Shown here: positions 1 through 8,608 of the stretch, one piece after another
Position numbering within the stretch: the stretch's first letter is position 1
Layout: each line of letters begins with the position of its first letter
Assembly: GCF_025564085.1 (NCBI RefSeq)
Contig: NZ_JAMGZJ010000078.1
Location: 992,001 to 1,056,000 of the forward strand
Direction of reading: 5' to 3'
Length of the DNA stretch: 64,000 nucleotides
DNA from: Silvania confinis
GTDB taxonomy: Bacteria > Pseudomonadota > Gammaproteobacteria > Enterobacterales > Enterobacteriaceae
Made by a program: the position numbers and the translations under genes
The notes under the pieces: generated by a model
Told to the model about the DNA's origin: nothing
Databases searched by the model: none
What the model saw: the letters and a program-made list of their open reading frames with translations, nothing else

Positions 1-798
1 AATCTGGTGCCGGTCACCCTCGAACTGGGCGGCAAATCCCCGGTGTTTATCGACACCGACGCGGATATGGCGCAAGCAATGGCGAAGACGCTGACGATCA
101 AAACCTTCAACGCCGGGCAGATCTGCCTTTCGCCTGACTATCTGCTGGTGCCGCAGCAGAGCGTGGAGACGCTGGTTGAAGCCGCGCGGGACTTTATGCA
201 GCGCAGCTTCCCGACCGTTCAGGCGAACCCGGACTACACCGCGATTATCAGTCCGCGTCATTTTGCGCGTCTGGTAGCGCTTCTGGACGATGCGCGCAGT
301 AAAGGGGCCACCGTCATCAGCCTCGCGCCAGAAGGGGAAGCCGACTTCGATGCCGCGACCCGCAAGATCGCTCCGCATCTGGTGCTCGAGGTTAACGACA
401 GCATGCTCATCATGCAGGAAGAGATTTTCGGCCCGCTGCTGCCGGTCGTCACCTTCAGCCAAAGTGAAGAGGCGCTGGCCTGGATTAATGCCCATCCACG
501 CCCGCTGGCGGCGTACTACTTCGGGAACAATGCGGCAAGTCAGGCTACCTTTATTACCAACACTACCTCCGGCGCGGTGGTGATTAACGATGTCATGACC
601 CACGCCGCGATCGACGGCCTGCCGTTTGGTGGCGTCGGGGCATCCGGAATGGGGGCGTATCACGGGATCCACGGTTTCAGACGCTTTAGCCACCAGAAAC
701 CGGTCGTGGTACAGAACGTGGACGGCGAGTCCAACCTGCGCCTGCGTGCGCCGTATCAGGACAAAACCGCCAGCATCGTCGCCTTTTTGCAAGGCTGA
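1..798 (+). CDS. Aldehyde dehydrogenase, coniferyl-aldehyde type (5' end outside window)
   Basis: This is the C-terminal 265 residues of an NAD(P)-dependent aldehyde dehydrogenase; the reading frame is open from base 1, so the N-terminus lies upstream of the window. Fragment residues 8-13 (ELGGKS) carry the general-base Glu, and NAGQIC at 37-42 carries the catalytic Cys. EEIFGPLLPVV and the PFGGVGASGMG tail motif follow. The Pro-Asp-Tyr after the active-site Cys is typical of the coniferyl aldehyde dehydrogenase group. That group oxidises aromatic or medium-chain aldehydes, but the actual substrate is not visible here. The next gene starts 41 bp downstream on the same strand, suggesting co-transcription with other detoxification-type genes. 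Confidence 0.9.
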   Translation, partial: NLVPVTLELGGKSPVFIDTDADMAQAMAKTLTIKTFNAGQICLSPDYLLVPQQSVETLVEAARDFMQRSFPTVQANPDYTAIISPRHFARLVALLDDARSKGATVISLAPEGEADFDAATRKIAPHLVLEVNDSMLIMQEEIFGPLLPVVTFSQSEEALAWINAHPRPLAAYYFGNNAASQATFITNTTSGAVVINDVMTHAAIDGLPFGGVGASGMGAYHGIHGFRRFSHQKPVVVQNVDGESNLRLRAPYQDKTASIVAFLQG

Positions 799-839
799 TT
801 CAGACAGACAACATCCGACACGATTAACGGGAGTTAACA

Positions 840-1517
840 ATGAAAGTATTAATGGTTCTGACGTCTCACAGTGAACTGGGCAACACCGGCAAGAAAACCG
901 GCTTCTGGCTGGAAGAGTTTGCGGCCCCTTACTATGTCTTCAAGGACGCGGGTGCCGAGGTGGTGCTGGCCTCTCCGGCAGGCGGCCAGCCGCCGCTGGA
1001 TCCGAAAAGCGATCTTCCTGATTTCCAGACCGAACTGACCCATCGCTTCAAGGCCGACCCGGTGGCGCAGCGCGAACTGGCGAATACCGTCAAGCTCGAC
1101 ACCGTTCGTCAGGACGATTTTGACACCGTCTTTTACCCAGGGGGCCACGGTCCGCTGTGGGATCTGGCCGAATCACAGGACTCCATCGCCCTGATTGAAG
1201 CCTTTGATCGTGCCGGTAAAAACATTGGCTTCGTCTGCCATGCACCGGGCGTGCTGCGTCATGTAAAATCCGCCTCCGGCGAACCGCGGGTTAAAGGCCG
1301 TCAGGTGACCGGGTTTACCAATGGCGAAGAGGCCGATGTGGAACTGACTGACGTGGTGCCATTCCTGATTGAAGATGAGTTTATTGCCCAGGGTGCCGAT
1401 TACCAGAAAGGCCCGAACTGGGCACCGTTTATCGTCGAAGACGGTAATCTGATTACCGGCCAGAACCCGGCCAGTTCCGAAGGGGTGGCAAAAGCGCTGG
1501 TTGCCCGTCTTCGCTGA
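840..1517 (+). CDS. DJ-1/PfpI (type 1 glutamine amidotransferase-like) protein
   Basis: This 225-residue cytoplasmic protein belongs to the DJ-1/PfpI superfamily, whose members include glyoxalase III/deglycase-like enzymes and chaperones. The nucleophile elbow is GFVCHAPG, with Cys133 followed by His134. An upstream PGGHGPLWDL segment is typical of the HchA-like branch. A good start follows GGGAGTTAACA. It lies between an aldehyde dehydrogenase and a nitroreductase on the same strand, so a role in handling reactive carbonyls is plausible, but that is inference. Family assignment is firm and the reaction is not. Confidence 0.87.
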   Translation: MKVLMVLTSHSELGNTGKKTGFWLEEFAAPYYVFKDAGAEVVLASPAGGQPPLDPKSDLPDFQTELTHRFKADPVAQRELANTVKLDTVRQDDFDTVFYPGGHGPLWDLAESQDSIALIEAFDRAGKNIGFVCHAPGVLRHVKSASGEPRVKGRQVTGFTNGEEADVELTDVVPFLIEDEFIAQGADYQKGPNWAPFIVEDGNLITGQNPASSEGVAKALVARLR

Positions 1518-1585
1518 TCGCATAGAGTGATAAATAACAATGTACGGCAGGCTGTTAGGCTTTTGCGTTCGACCCTGGAGAGTAT

Positions 1586-2326
1586 ATGAACACCATTATT
1601 GATTTGTTTAACGAGCACAAAAGCGAGCGCAGCTTTACCGATAAGGCCATTGATGACGCCACGCTGGAACGGATTATCAGCACCGCATACCGGGCACCAA
1701 CATCGGTAAACTCTCAACAGGTTTCTGTTGTGGTGACGCGTGATGCGCAGATGCGGGCGAAGATCTCGCAGATTGCCGGCGGCCAGCCGTGGATTGCCAA
1801 AGCTCCGGTGTTTATCACCTTCGTGCTGGATATGCATAAAACCCAGGTCGGAATGACGCTTGCCGGCAACGAGCAGCAGGCGCATAAGAGCATTGAAAGT
1901 CTTGTCGCGGGCGCGACCGACGTGGGGATTGCGTTGGGCTCGGTAATGGCCGCCGCGCGATCCGAAGGGCTGGGCATTGTGCCGATTGGCGGGATCCGTC
2001 TGCACCCCGAGGCGCTGATTGATCTGCTCGAGCTGCCAGAACACACCTTCCCGGTTGCCGGGGTGGTGATCGGCCATGTTGATGTTCCGTCGCACGCGAA
2101 ACCACGTCTGCCGCTGGATACCTTCCGTCACGATGAGACGTATAAAACCGCCGGGCTGGAGCAGAAGATTGCGCATTATAACCAGCAAATGACCGACCAC
2201 TGGCAGGCTACGGGTCGCAGCGACGGCGAAACCTGGAGTGCCAGCGTTAGTGGTTACTATCAGCACATTTACTTCCCGGACGTGTTACCGGCGATCGTCA
2301 AACAAGGTTTTGGCATCGATAAATAA
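1586..2326 (+). CDS. NfsA-family NADPH-dependent FMN nitroreductase
   Basis: This 246-residue flavoprotein has the NfsA/FRP layout: an N-terminal SERSF motif that contacts FMN phosphate, a PTSVNSQ segment, and the ARSEGLGIVPIGGIR core. Members reduce nitroaromatics, quinones or flavins with NADPH. E. coli NfsA is 240 residues, so this one is full length. It sits 68 bp after the DJ-1-like gene and is followed by a perfect hairpin at 2335-2360. It may be an NfsA paralogue rather than NfsA itself, so I give no gene symbol. Confidence 0.85.
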   Translation: MNTIIDLFNEHKSERSFTDKAIDDATLERIISTAYRAPTSVNSQQVSVVVTRDAQMRAKISQIAGGQPWIAKAPVFITFVLDMHKTQVGMTLAGNEQQAHKSIESLVAGATDVGIALGSVMAAARSEGLGIVPIGGIRLHPEALIDLLELPEHTFPVAGVVIGHVDVPSHAKPRLPLDTFRHDETYKTAGLEQKIAHYNQQMTDHWQATGRSDGETWSASVSGYYQHIYFPDVLPAIVKQGFGIDK

Positions 2327-2334
2327 AGCAGTAA

Positions 2335-2360
2335 GTGCGGCGACGGTGTCGTCGCCGCAC
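2335..2360. terminator. Hairpin between convergent genes
   Basis: GTGCGGCGAC (2335-2344) and GTCGCCGCAC (2351-2360) form a perfect 10-bp stem with a 6-nt loop. It lies exactly between the convergent nitroreductase and permease genes. A T-rich stretch follows on the + strand (ttattt), so it may end transcription from both sides. Confidence 0.6.
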
Positions 2361-2363
2361 GCC

Positions 2364-3905
2364 TTATTTGGTTGCCGTAGCCTCAATTTCCCGCCCGGGC
2401 GCAGTACTCCCCCTCCAGACCTGATCGTATTCATAACCCGTCAACTGCTTAATGACGATGCGGGTGCGATCGTCGCAGTCGCGATAGTCGCCACCGAGCT
2501 TGCGGCGGGCGATCTCTTTCAGCAGCAGTTTGTGGGTTTCCCGCGTCAGGTTGAATTTGTAGGTGGCAAAGAAACTCACCGCCAGCAGGGCCGCTGTGGC
2601 GAAGATCATCAGCCCGAGAATGGCATGCAGGGCTTGTTCAGGTTGCAGACTGCTGCCTTTGACAAAGCCAGCCTTTTCCAGCACCAGCCCGATGATCATG
2701 ATGGCAATGGCAACCGTGCTTTTACGCGTCAACACCATCACACCGGCAAAAATGCCCTCGCGGCGCTGCTGCGTCACCATCTCGTCGATATCGGGAATAA
2801 AGCTGTAGATATTCCACGGAATGTAATACAGACCCGAACGCGCGGCCCCGAGCAGGATAAACACCGCAGAGAACAGCAGCGCGGGCACCTGAGTTTGCGT
2901 AATGTAGACAGTAAACAAAAACGCCAGCACGCAGAATATACAGCCATAGGAGAGGCGAAGTGCGGCAGAAGGGGTAATATTCCAGCGGTTCAGTAGCAGC
3001 ATAAAACCGTATGTTCCCGGTACAGAGGCAAATGCCGCAATGCTTAACCAACCGGAAACCAGTGTCGTACTGCCGCTCAGACAATAAACCACGTAATAGG
3101 TAAACACCGAACCAAATACATCCATCGCGGTAAACGAGAAAATATAAATGATGATGTGTAAGCGAAATGCCCTGATGCGAAACGAAGAGATAAGATCCAG
3201 GAACAGGTATTTCAGATGGTTTACTATTCCGCCGTCGCGGTGGTTATCGACTTTAAAATCCGATTCCTGATGAACATCTTTCGCCTCCCAGGTGCACCAC
3301 CAGGTGATAAAGACGGCAATGCAAAAGACACAGGAAAATATCATCCCGGTCAGGGTGTAAGTGAAAGGATTATCCTTACCGGTGAATTGCATAATAATAC
3401 CCGGCACCGATACTGCGAGAAAACCGCCCAGTTGAGAGCAGATCATTCGCACGCCAGAGAGGCGGCTACGCTCTTCATAGCGATTGGTCATCTCGGCGGC
3501 CAGCGTCTCCCACGGCACCAGCACCATCGCTGACAGCAGCTCAATAGACAGGTAGGTTCCAAGGTAATACCAGTATCCCATGTCCGTGAGCCACAGCAGG
3601 GCATACAGGAACATTAAGGGCGAACCGAGTAATAAGAAGAAACGGCGGCGGCCAAATTTCCTGCCGAGCCAGGTGTTGCTGAAATTATCGGTAATATAAC
3701 CCATTACCGGACTGAGTATTGCATCGATTACCCGCGCGATAGCAAATATAGAACCGGCTTCCAGAATTGTCAGACCACAATAAGTGGTATAAAAGAATAA
3801 TAACCAGGTGCCAATAATGGCAAAGGCACCGCCACCAAAGAGATCGGTTATTCCATAACCCAGTGCGACGCCGTAATTAACACGGCGCTCCGTTGGCTTG
3901 ACCAT
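2364..3905 (-). CDS. GPH-family sugar:cation symporter (MelB/YicJ-like MFS permease)
   Basis: This 513-residue inner-membrane permease has about twelve hydrophobic segments. It has the glycoside-pentoside-hexuronide family features: an N-terminal YGVALGYGITDLFGG segment and RVIDAILSPVMGYITD with its conserved aspartates. Such proteins bring in glycosides, sugar acids or disaccharides with H+ or Na+. It is about 50 residues longer than YicJ/MelB, mainly a hydrophilic C-terminal tail. It is the last gene of the leftward oxidoreductase operon, 67 bp after the fourth oxidoreductase, so it probably imports the substrate those enzymes act on. Confidence 0.85.
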   Translation of the reverse strand: MVKPTERRVNYGVALGYGITDLFGGGAFAIIGTWLLFFYTTYCGLTILEAGSIFAIARVIDAILSPVMGYITDNFSNTWLGRKFGRRRFFLLLGSPLMFLYALLWLTDMGYWYYLGTYLSIELLSAMVLVPWETLAAEMTNRYEERSRLSGVRMICSQLGGFLAVSVPGIIMQFTGKDNPFTYTLTGMIFSCVFCIAVFITWWCTWEAKDVHQESDFKVDNHRDGGIVNHLKYLFLDLISSFRIRAFRLHIIIYIFSFTAMDVFGSVFTYYVVYCLSGSTTLVSGWLSIAAFASVPGTYGFMLLLNRWNITPSAALRLSYGCIFCVLAFLFTVYITQTQVPALLFSAVFILLGAARSGLYYIPWNIYSFIPDIDEMVTQQRREGIFAGVMVLTRKSTVAIAIMIIGLVLEKAGFVKGSSLQPEQALHAILGLMIFATAALLAVSFFATYKFNLTRETHKLLLKEIARRKLGGDYRDCDDRTRIVIKQLTGYEYDQVWRGSTAPGREIEATATK

Positions 3906-3972
3906 AAAACCCCCAAATTACTTTTCCATAGTAAAATAGATTGTGTGACGTTTATTCAGACAGAAAATAAAT

Positions 3973-4992
3973 TCAATGTGGAATAGTGAGCCATTGTCTT
4001 GTTTGTGATGAGCGGTAAATAGCCTCAACCAGCCTTAATGATCTGCTGGCTTCAACAATATCGATGGCATAGTCACCGCGTTCATCGATCGCCTGATAAA
4101 ACTGGCGAATAGCCTGCTGGTGGCTCTGGCCCCAGTAGCGTTTACTGGTGCCGTCGGGTGCGGCATCGCTGGCCAGTTCGCGGTGCGCGTCGGGCGTGAT
4201 GCGCCAGAGCCGGTTGTCGTTAAGCCGCAAGGTGCCGTGTTCACAGTGGATCTCCAGCAGCAGCGGGGCGTCCGTGGTGTGGCAGTTGCTGGCATAAAAC
4301 AGGCCGCGCGCGCCGTTGGCAAAGTGCAGGGTGGCCATCGCGCTGTCTTCACCTTCGGTAACATCGGCCAATTCACCGCTCTCCACCACACCTTTCAGGC
4401 GCGTAACGCCGCCAGCGAACCATTGCATCAGATCGAGGGTGTGGATCGCCTGGTTGATCAGCAGGCTGCCGCCCTCGGTTGCCAGACGCCCGCGCCACGG
4501 GCTGTGCGTGTAATACGCCCCGGAACGGGACCAGGTGAGAACCGCCCTGATACTGAGCATCTTGCCCAGCCCGCCGCCAGCCAGCTCCTGGCGGATACGC
4601 AGGCTGGTGGGGTTAAGCCGGTTCTGATAGCAGACCCCCAATATGCCCGATGCCTGCTCGACGGCATGGCAAATATCCGCGATTTCACTGGCATTCAGGC
4701 CCACTGGCTTTTCGCAGAAAACGTGCTTTCCGGCAGCCAGCGCCGCGAGGATCATGTTTTTGTGCTCAAAATGGGGGGTACAGATATGAACCACGTTAAT
4801 GGCCTTATCCTGCAGCATCTCCCGGTAATCCTGATAAAAGTGACACTGATACTCGTTTGCCAGAGGCTGGCCTTTGGCAATGTCGGTGTCCACAAGGGCA
4901 CGCAGCGTCACATTGGGCAGCGGGCGTAGGGCGTTCACATGACAGCCGTGAATGGCCCCGGCACCGATAATCGCGGTATTGATGATTGTCAT
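3973..4992 (-). CDS. Gfo/Idh/MocA-family oxidoreductase (fourth of four)
   Basis: This 339-residue NAD(P)-dependent oxidoreductase begins with a Rossmann motif, GAGAIHGCHV, near residue 11. The family's CEKPVG motif lies near residue 95 and carries the catalytic Lys. NQAIHTLDLMQW holds the second active-site region (His, Asp). Members oxidise or reduce sugars, inositols or sugar derivatives at a hydroxyl group. ATG at 4992 is preceded by GGGAGG, and the previous gene ends only 12 bp upstream once its frame is repaired. It is the fourth Gfo/Idh/MocA gene in a row, so translational coupling in one operon is likely. The substrate is unknown. Confidence 0.87.
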   Translation of the reverse strand: MTIINTAIIGAGAIHGCHVNALRPLPNVTLRALVDTDIAKGQPLANEYQCHFYQDYREMLQDKAINVVHICTPHFEHKNMILAALAAGKHVFCEKPVGLNASEIADICHAVEQASGILGVCYQNRLNPTSLRIRQELAGGGLGKMLSIRAVLTWSRSGAYYTHSPWRGRLATEGGSLLINQAIHTLDLMQWFAGGVTRLKGVVESGELADVTEGEDSAMATLHFANGARGLFYASNCHTTDAPLLLEIHCEHGTLRLNDNRLWRITPDAHRELASDAAPDGTSKRYWGQSHQQAIRQFYQAIDERGDYAIDIVEASRSLRLVEAIYRSSQTRQWLTIPH

Positions 4993-5004
4993 CAGCGCCT
5001 CCCG

Positions 5005-6065
5005 TTAGCCTGCAGCGTTGGCCAGCATCTGCGCTTTGACGCACAGTTCCGCCGCCTTAAAGGCGTGTGCCTGGGTCATGGCGTTTTCAGTGCGATGAAT
5101 ACAGTCGAGGATCAGCGCGCCAAAGTAGGGGAATCCAACCTGTCCGGCCACCGGAATTCGCCATCTTTATTCACCAGATAGACCACATCCTGTTCGCCAC
5201 GGGTGATATCAACGTATTTGCGGATCTCTATGTAACCTTCGGTGCCCAGCAGCGTCAGGCGACCGTCGCCCCAGCTGCTCAGCCCGTCAGGGGTGAACCA
5301 GTCACAGCGGAAATAACCGCTGGCACCGTTTGCGCCTTTCAGCATCGCATCGCCAAAATCTTCAAATGCAGGATACTGTGGGTGATTGACGTTGCGCACC
5401 TGGCTTGCCACCACGCTGGCCTCGCTGTTGCCGGTATAAAACAGGAACTGCTCAATCTGATGGCTGCCGATATCGCACAGAATGCCGCCGAAGTAGCGCC
5501 GATCGTAGAACCACGCCGGGCGACCCTGGCCTTCGCGGTGTGGGCCGGTACCCAGCGTCTGCACCACTTTGCCAATGGCCCCTTGCTGCACCAGCTGTCC
5601 GGCAAACACCGCGCTCTCAACGTGCAGGCGTTCGCTGTAATAGACCGCGTATTTTTTGCCGGTTTTCGCCACCATGGCTTTGGCATCCGCCAGCTGTTCC
5701 AGGCTGGTGAGCGGGGCTTTGTCGGTGAAATAGTCCTTACCGGCAGCCATTGACTTGAGCCCCAGCGCACAGCGCTCGGACGGGATTGCGGCACCGGCCA
5801 CCAGATGCACTGCCTCGTCAGCGAGGATCGTCTCCAGCGAATCGGCAATTCTGGCCTGCGGATACTGCTGTTTAAATTTATCCACTTTCGCGGGATCCGG
5901 GTCGTAGACCCATTTCAGCGTGGCACCTGCTTCAATCAGCCCGTTGCACATCCCGTAGATATGGCCGTGATCGAGCGCGGCGGCGGCAAAAATGAATTTC
6001 CCCTCCTGCACCACGGGTTGCGGTTTGCCCACCGGGGCGTAATGCATTCCATCATTGCTGGTCAT
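5005..6065 (-). pseudogene. Gfo/Idh/MocA-family oxidoreductase with 3' frameshift (third of four)
   Basis: Translation from ATG 6065 gives a family-typical oxidoreductase up to about WPDRLD. It then leaves frame and stops at 5112 after 317 residues. In the adjacent frame the expected C-terminus continues (FPYFGALILDCIHRTENAM, then AHAFKAAELCVKAQML) to a stop at 5005-5007. One missing base near the GGGGAATCC run at 5128-5136 explains this, and repair gives about 353 residues. The usual EKP is DKAP here, and the substrate loop reads CDIGSHQIEQF. The start overlaps the end of the upstream gene closely (2-bp gap). Either a real recent mutation or an assembly error would give this picture. Confidence 0.82.
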
Positions 6066-6067
6066 GT

Positions 6068-7246
6068 TCAGATTCCTCGGTCCAGATTTTTGCCCAGTGG
6101 GATTGCGCCCACTTCGTTGAAGTTAGCCACGCTGGCAGATTTTGCATAAAAACGAGGGGCGAGGGCGTTCATCCCGCCAGTACGGTAAAACGGATCGTCA
6201 GGGGGGATCGGCAATGCAACCACCGCGCGGGTAATCGCCGACTTATAGATGGCGGTAATCAGCTCCAGGGCGCGCTTACCCTGCTCGCCGTCGACCCGCG
6301 GGGCGCGGACCTGTTCGATGCTCTGCAGCAGGTCGTGGATTTGCCCGGTGTGCAGCGTCCATTCAAGCGGAGGCGTCTGCTGGAAGACGGCGTTAAGCTC
6401 CGCTTCACGTTGAATATCGTGGGCGGTCTGTGGGAAGCCGTTATCGGCGCTGACGCTGGCAAACGCCTGCCACGGCGCGGAGATACGCGCTTTGTCACCC
6501 TGAATAATGATTTTCTGCTCTTCACCGTGATGCACTACCGATGCGGTGAGCTGAGTCAGGGCACCGTCAGAGTATCTGAAGATGGCGGCGCTGAGATCTT
6601 CGACTTCGGCGTTGTCATGCGCGACGTTGCTCATCATCGCCACCACTTCGCTCGGGAAACCGAGCAGCCATTGAATAGCATCAATGTGATGGACGGCGTG
6701 GTTGAGCGTGCAGCCGCCGCCTTCTTTTTCCCAGGTGCCGCGCCACCACAGGTCGTAGTAGCAGTGGCCGCGCCACCAGAACGAATCCACCTGCGCGTGG
6801 CAAACCTTGCCCGCCAGTCCCGAATCCAGCGCCGCCTTTAAGCGCCAGAAAGCATCGGTAAAGCGGTTTTGCGCAATGATCGACAGCGTTTTTCCGCTCG
6901 CCCGCTGGGCGGCGATCATTGCATCGCACTCTTCCAGCGAGGCGGCCATCGGTTTTTCACACAAGACATGGCAACCGGCATGCAGGGCAGCAATGCCGAT
7001 CTCCGCATGCACGTACGGGGGCGTACAGACATCGACAATATCGATGTCGGGCTCGGTCGCCAGCATCTGCTGGTGACTGGCGTACACCCTGGTGTCGGTC
7101 AGGCCGTAGCGCGCTTTCTTCTCGTGGGTTTTTTCCGGGTAGATATCTACCAGGGCAACAATCTGGCAGCGCGGGGCAAACTGTAAGTAAGCCTGAATAT
7201 GGTTATGCGAGATATTGCCTGTTCCCACAATCGCGATTTTTAACAT
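6068..7246 (-). CDS. Gfo/Idh/MocA-family oxidoreductase (second of four)
   Basis: This 392-residue oxidoreductase has an N-terminal Rossmann motif, GTGNISHNHI. CEKPM carries the catalytic Lys, and NHAVHHIDAIQW is the His/Asp active-site motif. It is longer than the family norm (about 340-350) because of a C-terminal extension after ELITAIYKSAI, which ends with a basic tail. Start ATG 7246 follows a purine-rich stretch and lies 17 bp after the previous stop. It is one of four different members in the operon. They are dissimilar enough to suggest consecutive steps rather than recent duplication. Substrate and direction are unknown. Confidence 0.87.
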   Translation of the reverse strand: MLKIAIVGTGNISHNHIQAYLQFAPRCQIVALVDIYPEKTHEKKARYGLTDTRVYASHQQMLATEPDIDIVDVCTPPYVHAEIGIAALHAGCHVLCEKPMAASLEECDAMIAAQRASGKTLSIIAQNRFTDAFWRLKAALDSGLAGKVCHAQVDSFWWRGHCYYDLWWRGTWEKEGGGCTLNHAVHHIDAIQWLLGFPSEVVAMMSNVAHDNAEVEDLSAAIFRYSDGALTQLTASVVHHGEEQKIIIQGDKARISAPWQAFASVSADNGFPQTAHDIQREAELNAVFQQTPPLEWTLHTGQIHDLLQSIEQVRAPRVDGEQGKRALELITAIYKSAITRAVVALPIPPDDPFYRTGGMNALAPRFYAKSASVANFNEVGAIPLGKNLDRGI

Positions 7247-7263
7247 CGTTTAATCTCCGGGGG

Positions 7264-8418
7264 TTACCAACTGCCTGACGCATCTAAGGTGCGACTGGTG
7301 GCGGCTTTATCCGCAGAGGTCGCAATACGTTGCTGCAGCAGCGATAAATACAACGCTTCATCCAGCGGCAATTCGACCCAGGCGTCTGTCCAGCTGGAAA
7401 GGTGCATTGCATTGGAGAGCGTCAGCCCGCGAATGCCTTCCTGACCCGGAGCTATCAGCGGTTCACCGCGCAGGATAGCGGCGCAGAAATTGGTGGTAAT
7501 AACCTGATGGTCGCTGCACTCCGGCGCAACGGGGATGGAGACTTCCCAGCACTCGGGCTCGCCAAAGCCATCCTGCCAGCGGGCGTTAAACGCGGGTTCG
7601 GACTCGCGCAGCCGCCAGTAGCGCAGTTTCCCTTCCTCGACCACCACTTTGCCGCGATCGCCGACAATCTCCAGCCGATTGGTCCCCGGCGTTTCAGCTA
7701 CGGTCGTGATAAACACGCCGGTGGCACCGTTAGCGTATTCCGCATAGGCAGTGACCTCGTCTTCCACTTCGATGTCGCGATGTTGACCAAACTGGCAGAA
7801 CGCGCGCAGACGCACCGGCATCCCAACCAGCCACTGCCAGAGGTCGAGCTGGTGCGGATCCTGATTGAGCAGTACGCCACCGCCTTCACCTTTCCAGGTG
7901 GCACGCCAGCCGCCGGAGTTGTAGTAGCTCTGGGAGCGATACCAGTTGGTGATAATCCAGCAGGATCGACGAATGGGGCCCAGTTCACCGCTGTCGATGA
8001 GGTCCTTCACCTTGCGGTACAGTGGGTTGGGGCGCTGGTTGTACATGATGCCGAAGACCACGTCACACTCCTGCGCGCAGGCGTTCATCTCCCGGACCTG
8101 AGCGGTATAGACGCCAGCCGGCTTTTCGCACAGGGTATGGATGCCGTGACGCATCGCCATAATTGACAGGCGAGGGTGATCGTAATGCGGGGTCGCAATA
8201 ATCACCGCGTCGATAAGCCCACTCTCGAGCATCTGCTGCGCTTCGCTGAACAACGGGATGGATTCGCCCACCCGTTGGCGAATGGCCGGATGTTTTTCAG
8301 GCGCATTGTCGCAAACGGCCGTCAGCGTCGCATCCTTTACGCTGCCCGCTAATAGATAACGGGCATGAAGGGTTCCAATATTACCGATACCAATAATGCC
8401 AAACCGTACTTGTTTCAT
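7264..8418 (-). CDS. Gfo/Idh/MocA-family oxidoreductase (first of four)
   Basis: The product is 384 residues from ATG 8418, which has AAGGTG upstream. The open frame extends 38 residues further, but that part does not look like the family, whose proteins begin just before the Rossmann strand. MKQVRFGIIGIGNIG holds the nucleotide motif, CEKPAG the catalytic Lys, and NQDPHQLDLWQW the active-site His/Asp. It is the promoter-proximal gene of the leftward operon, divergent from a LacI-type regulator with 190 bp between the starts. It probably acts on a sugar or sugar derivative taken up by the permease at 2364-3905. Confidence 0.88.
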   Translation of the reverse strand: MKQVRFGIIGIGNIGTLHARYLLAGSVKDATLTAVCDNAPEKHPAIRQRVGESIPLFSEAQQMLESGLIDAVIIATPHYDHPRLSIMAMRHGIHTLCEKPAGVYTAQVREMNACAQECDVVFGIMYNQRPNPLYRKVKDLIDSGELGPIRRSCWIITNWYRSQSYYNSGGWRATWKGEGGGVLLNQDPHQLDLWQWLVGMPVRLRAFCQFGQHRDIEVEDEVTAYAEYANGATGVFITTVAETPGTNRLEIVGDRGKVVVEEGKLRYWRLRESEPAFNARWQDGFGEPECWEVSIPVAPECSDHQVITTNFCAAILRGEPLIAPGQEGIRGLTLSNAMHLSSWTDAWVELPLDEALYLSLLQQRIATSADKAATSRTLDASGSW

Positions 8419-8567
8419 CTCGCACCTTACTTTCACATTAAAAGAGGGTTGAGGTGAAAATAGGGAGGGGGCATTCTGGCGGCAAGGGTAATTTATGGTT
8501 AAACTTCCAGCTTGTCGGGCATAATCAATCATCTTGATTTTTATATATAATAATCATGTAGTTACAT

Positions 8568-8581
8568 TGCAAATATTTGCA
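8568..8581. promoter_or_regulatory. Palindromic LacI-type operator candidate
   Basis: TGCAAATATTTGCA is a perfect 14-bp palindrome in the shared promoter region of the oxidoreductase operon and the LacI-type gene. LacI/GalR-family proteins bind palindromes of this size, usually near their own gene. Assignment to the 8609-9670 regulator is inference from position. Confidence 0.5.
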
Positions 8582-8588
8582 GTCAATC

Positions 8589-8608
8589 AATGTGAATGAG
8601 GTCACATT
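8589..8608. promoter_or_regulatory. CRP-binding site candidate
   Basis: The site contains TGTGA, six bases, then TCACA (8591-8606), flanked by AA and TT; both half-sites match the CRP consensus exactly. It ends directly before the ATG of the LacI-type gene and covers its Shine-Dalgarno sequence (GAGG). It is about 170 bp upstream of the first oxidoreductase start. CRP could activate the leftward operon or block the regulator gene. Confidence 0.65.

Noticed and set aside
2238..2996. Long + strand open frame over the permease gene
   Set aside because: It is antisense to a clear 12-helix permease, has basic low-complexity composition and no family features.
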